A stretch of DNA of 30,321 nt from DATEEG01 sp035525055 (GTDB taxonomy: Bacteria; Actinomycetota; Acidimicrobiia; Spongiisociales; ZC4RG35), in contig DATLEZ010000081.1 in assembly GCA_035525055.1 (NCBI GenBank), positions 1 to 30,321 on the forward strand, given 5' to 3'. Each line of letters opens with the position of its first letter. Position 1 is the stretch's first letter. This document shows, in pieces, positions 28,822 to 30,321 of the stretch. The notes below the pieces were generated by a model. It ran no database searches, was not told the origin of the DNA, and saw only the letters and a program-made list of their open reading frames with translations. The position numbers and the translations under genes were made by a program.

Positions 28822-29806
28822 GTCCGCACTGGCCCGGAGCAACTGGGTATGGGGATGGCTCCGCTCGGTGATGTCCCACTTCGAAGCCCGGGTCGGCCTG
28901 GCCATCCTGGGACTGTTCGGTCTGGCCGCGATCGCCCACCCGATCCTTCTCAGCACAGTCTGGCCTCGAGGGATCTATGACCCACGGGCAGGCTACGACG
29001 TTCGGATTAACCATCCATCAATGCCAACTACGAGCCACTTTCTTGGCACTGATGCCTTCGGCAAGGACACCTTCAGCATGCTGCTCGCCGGCACCCGCCC
29101 CGCCCTCGTGGCTGGATTACTCGCCGGTATCACCACCGCAGTGGTTGCTCTGGCAGTGGCTGCGGCCAGTGCGGCCTGGCGGCCGGCCGACCGGATCCTC
29201 GGCACCCTGGTCGATGCCGGCCTCTACCTGCCGGTGCCGGTGGTCATGCTCATATTCGGAGCCGACCCAAGGGCAGATCGGCTCACGCCGGTTGTGTTCG
29301 GTCTGATCTTCGGGTTGCTCACGGGCCTCTCCAGCGGCGCTCTGGTGCTGCGTTCGCAAGCACTGCCCATCATGACATCCGGATATGTCGACGCGGCCCG
29401 GGTGGCAGGGGCCCGCAACTCTCAAGTCATCGCGCGCCATTTGATACCGGCGTTGGCCCCGATTGCCTGCGCCTACGTCGTCCTGGGAGCGGCCGGCGCC
29501 ATCGTGACCCAGGGCTTCCTCTCCTGGTTGTCCTATACCGCTACGTACAACGACTGGGGCACCCTGGTCTATTGGGCGATCGTCACCCGCGACTTCACGG
29601 GACGACTGCTGTGGCACGTGCTGTTGGCGGCGGGGGCGTCGCTGACCCTATTGACCCTGGGCTTCCATCTGCTGGCCATCGGATTCCGAAGGGCCGCCGC
29701 CAAGCCCTGGTCGTCGTTGCCCTTGGAGTCGCAGGCCCTTCCCATTCCACCGGAACGGCCCGTCCCGCCGGAACGGCTAGCCGCCGAGGCCGTGCCTATC
29801 TCGTGA
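28814..29806 (+). CDS. DppC-like ABC permease (oligopeptide/nickel type)
   Basis: A 330-residue permease of the DppC/OppC type. An N-terminal helix GLAILGLFGLAAIAHPILL is followed by HFLGTDAFGKDTFSMLLAGTR, the DppC hallmark (HxxGTDxxGrDxfSrll.G.R). Further helices lead to the EAA loop SGYVDAARVAGARNSQVIARHLIPALAPI and the last two helices. The C-terminal 40 residues are Pro-rich and not typical. It overlaps the split DppB upstream (8 bp) and a second DppB-like gene downstream (GTGA), so all four reading frames are one operon. The substrate-binding protein and ATPases are not in the window. Confidence 0.9.
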   Translation: MSKSALARSNWVWGWLRSVMSHFEARVGLAILGLFGLAAIAHPILLSTVWPRGIYDPRAGYDVRINHPSMPTTSHFLGTDAFGKDTFSMLLAGTRPALVAGLLAGITTAVVALAVAAASAAWRPADRILGTLVDAGLYLPVPVVMLIFGADPRADRLTPVVFGLIFGLLTGLSSGALVLRSQALPIMTSGYVDAARVAGARNSQVIARHLIPALAPIACAYVVLGAAGAIVTQGFLSWLSYTATYNDWGTLVYWAIVTRDFTGRLLWHVLLAAGASLTLLTLGFHLLAIGFRRAAAKPWSSLPLESQALPIPPERPVPPERLAAEAVPIS

Positions 29807-30321
29807 CGCTGGTTCGTCTTCTTCTCGTCCGCCTCGTGACGGGCGTGTTGGGTTTGCTGGTGTTCGCGTCGGCGGTCTGGCTCCTCTCCGTCTGGTTGGT
29901 GCCGGGAGACTTCACATCGAACTTCACCGGTATCAGCAGTGAAGAACGTGACGCGATCAGGGCAGCGCTGGGCCTCGACCGCCCGTTGCTCGAGCAGTAT
30001 TTCAGCTTCATGGGCGGGCTCTTGCGGCTTGATCTCGGCAATACCTTCGGCATCTCCTTTACAGGCATTGGACCTGTCGCGGAGGGGGCAGCTGTCACCG
30101 ATCTGGTCCTGGGGATCCTCCCTTGGACGGTCACACTGTTCGCGTTGGCGATCGGCTTAGGTCTGCTGATCGGACTCCCTCTCGGACGCCGGGTCGGGTG
30201 GCAGAACCGTCCGGTCTCCCCAACCCTCATGGCGGCCGCCGCCGCCACCAGCGTGTTTCCTCCGTGGATGGCGCTGGTCATCGCCAACGTCGGATTCACC
30301 GTCATCGGCGTGACGATGTAC
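29803..30321 (+). CDS. Second DppB-like ABC permease, 3' end outside window
   Basis: A frame open from the GTG at 29803 (overlapping the DppC stop, GTGA) to the window edge; 173 residues are visible. It repeats the layout of the 27644 protein: first helix LGLLVFASAVWLLSVWLV, VPGDFTSNFTGISSEERDAIRAALGLDRPLLEQY, a GLLRLDLGNTFG loop (the family's GDLG.S region), ILPWTVTLFALAIGLGLLIG and SVFPPWMALVIANVGF. It is a paralogue of the split DppB. One operon with two DppB-type subunits and one DppC is unusual; a second DppC may follow. Confidence 0.88.
   Translation, partial: MTLVRLLLVRLVTGVLGLLVFASAVWLLSVWLVPGDFTSNFTGISSEERDAIRAALGLDRPLLEQYFSFMGGLLRLDLGNTFGISFTGIGPVAEGAAVTDLVLGILPWTVTLFALAIGLGLLIGLPLGRRVGWQNRPVSPTLMAAAAATSVFPPWMALVIANVGFTVIGVTMY

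Overview
The window is GC-rich DNA from a bacterium, most likely an actinobacterium. The reasons are an LppM-like lipoprotein, an S-layer-homology protein of the 'ITNGCG...FCP...TVTRGQMA' style, Thr/Ala-rich lipoprotein stalks, many GTG/TTG starts and many ATGA/TGATG gene overlaps. The SLH style hints at the Acidimicrobiia, but this is inference and no marker gene is present. I see no rRNA, tRNA or CRISPR array.

Left part (1-13.5 kb) is catabolic. It starts with a cut-off amidohydrolase coupled to a Gfo/Idh/MocA dehydrogenase, facing a GntR/FCD repressor. Next come a LuxR-type gene and a carbon-nitrogen hydrolase gene that have both lost their 5' halves at the same point, then an unknown membrane protein. 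A leftward operon follows (M24 peptidase-like protein, then 2-oxoacid dehydrogenase E1 alpha and E1 beta), divergent from a bicupin-SDR pair across a 349-bp control region with LacI-like operator sites. A LacI regulator, a beta-hydroxyacid dehydrogenase, a zinc alcohol dehydrogenase and a RidA-family protein complete the region. Together they look like uptake-independent parts of a pathway that oxidises a small hydroxy/keto compound. The substrate cannot be named from sequence.

Middle part (13.6-21.6 kb) is mixed: a Na+/H+ antiporter with a C-terminal UBP zinc finger, an LppM-like lipoprotein, a cupredoxin lipoprotein, a cytosine-deaminase-like enzyme, an alpha/beta hydrolase, a hotdog thioesterase, small proteins (one DUF1992), an SLH-DUF3048 surface protein and a TrmH-type RNA methyltransferase.

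Right part (21.6-30.3 kb) is three rightward ABC transporter clusters: an ATPase with two DUF990/ABC-2-type permeases; a HAD phosphatase gene on the other strand; a NodI/DrrA-type ATPase with two ABC-2 permeases; and an oligopeptide-type (Dpp/Opp) permease operon. In that operon one DppB-like protein is split into two overlapping frames, followed by DppC and a second DppB that runs off the window.

A striking feature is the intergenic DNA. Several gaps carry arrays of 7-bp repeats in different 'flavours' (AGTAGGC, GGAAGAC, ACGTAGA/ACGTGGT). Some form inverted pairs around a hairpin core or around a gene, and they begin at or inside stop codons. A separate 127-bp palindromic element with perfect 22-bp ends lies between DUF1992 and the SLH gene.
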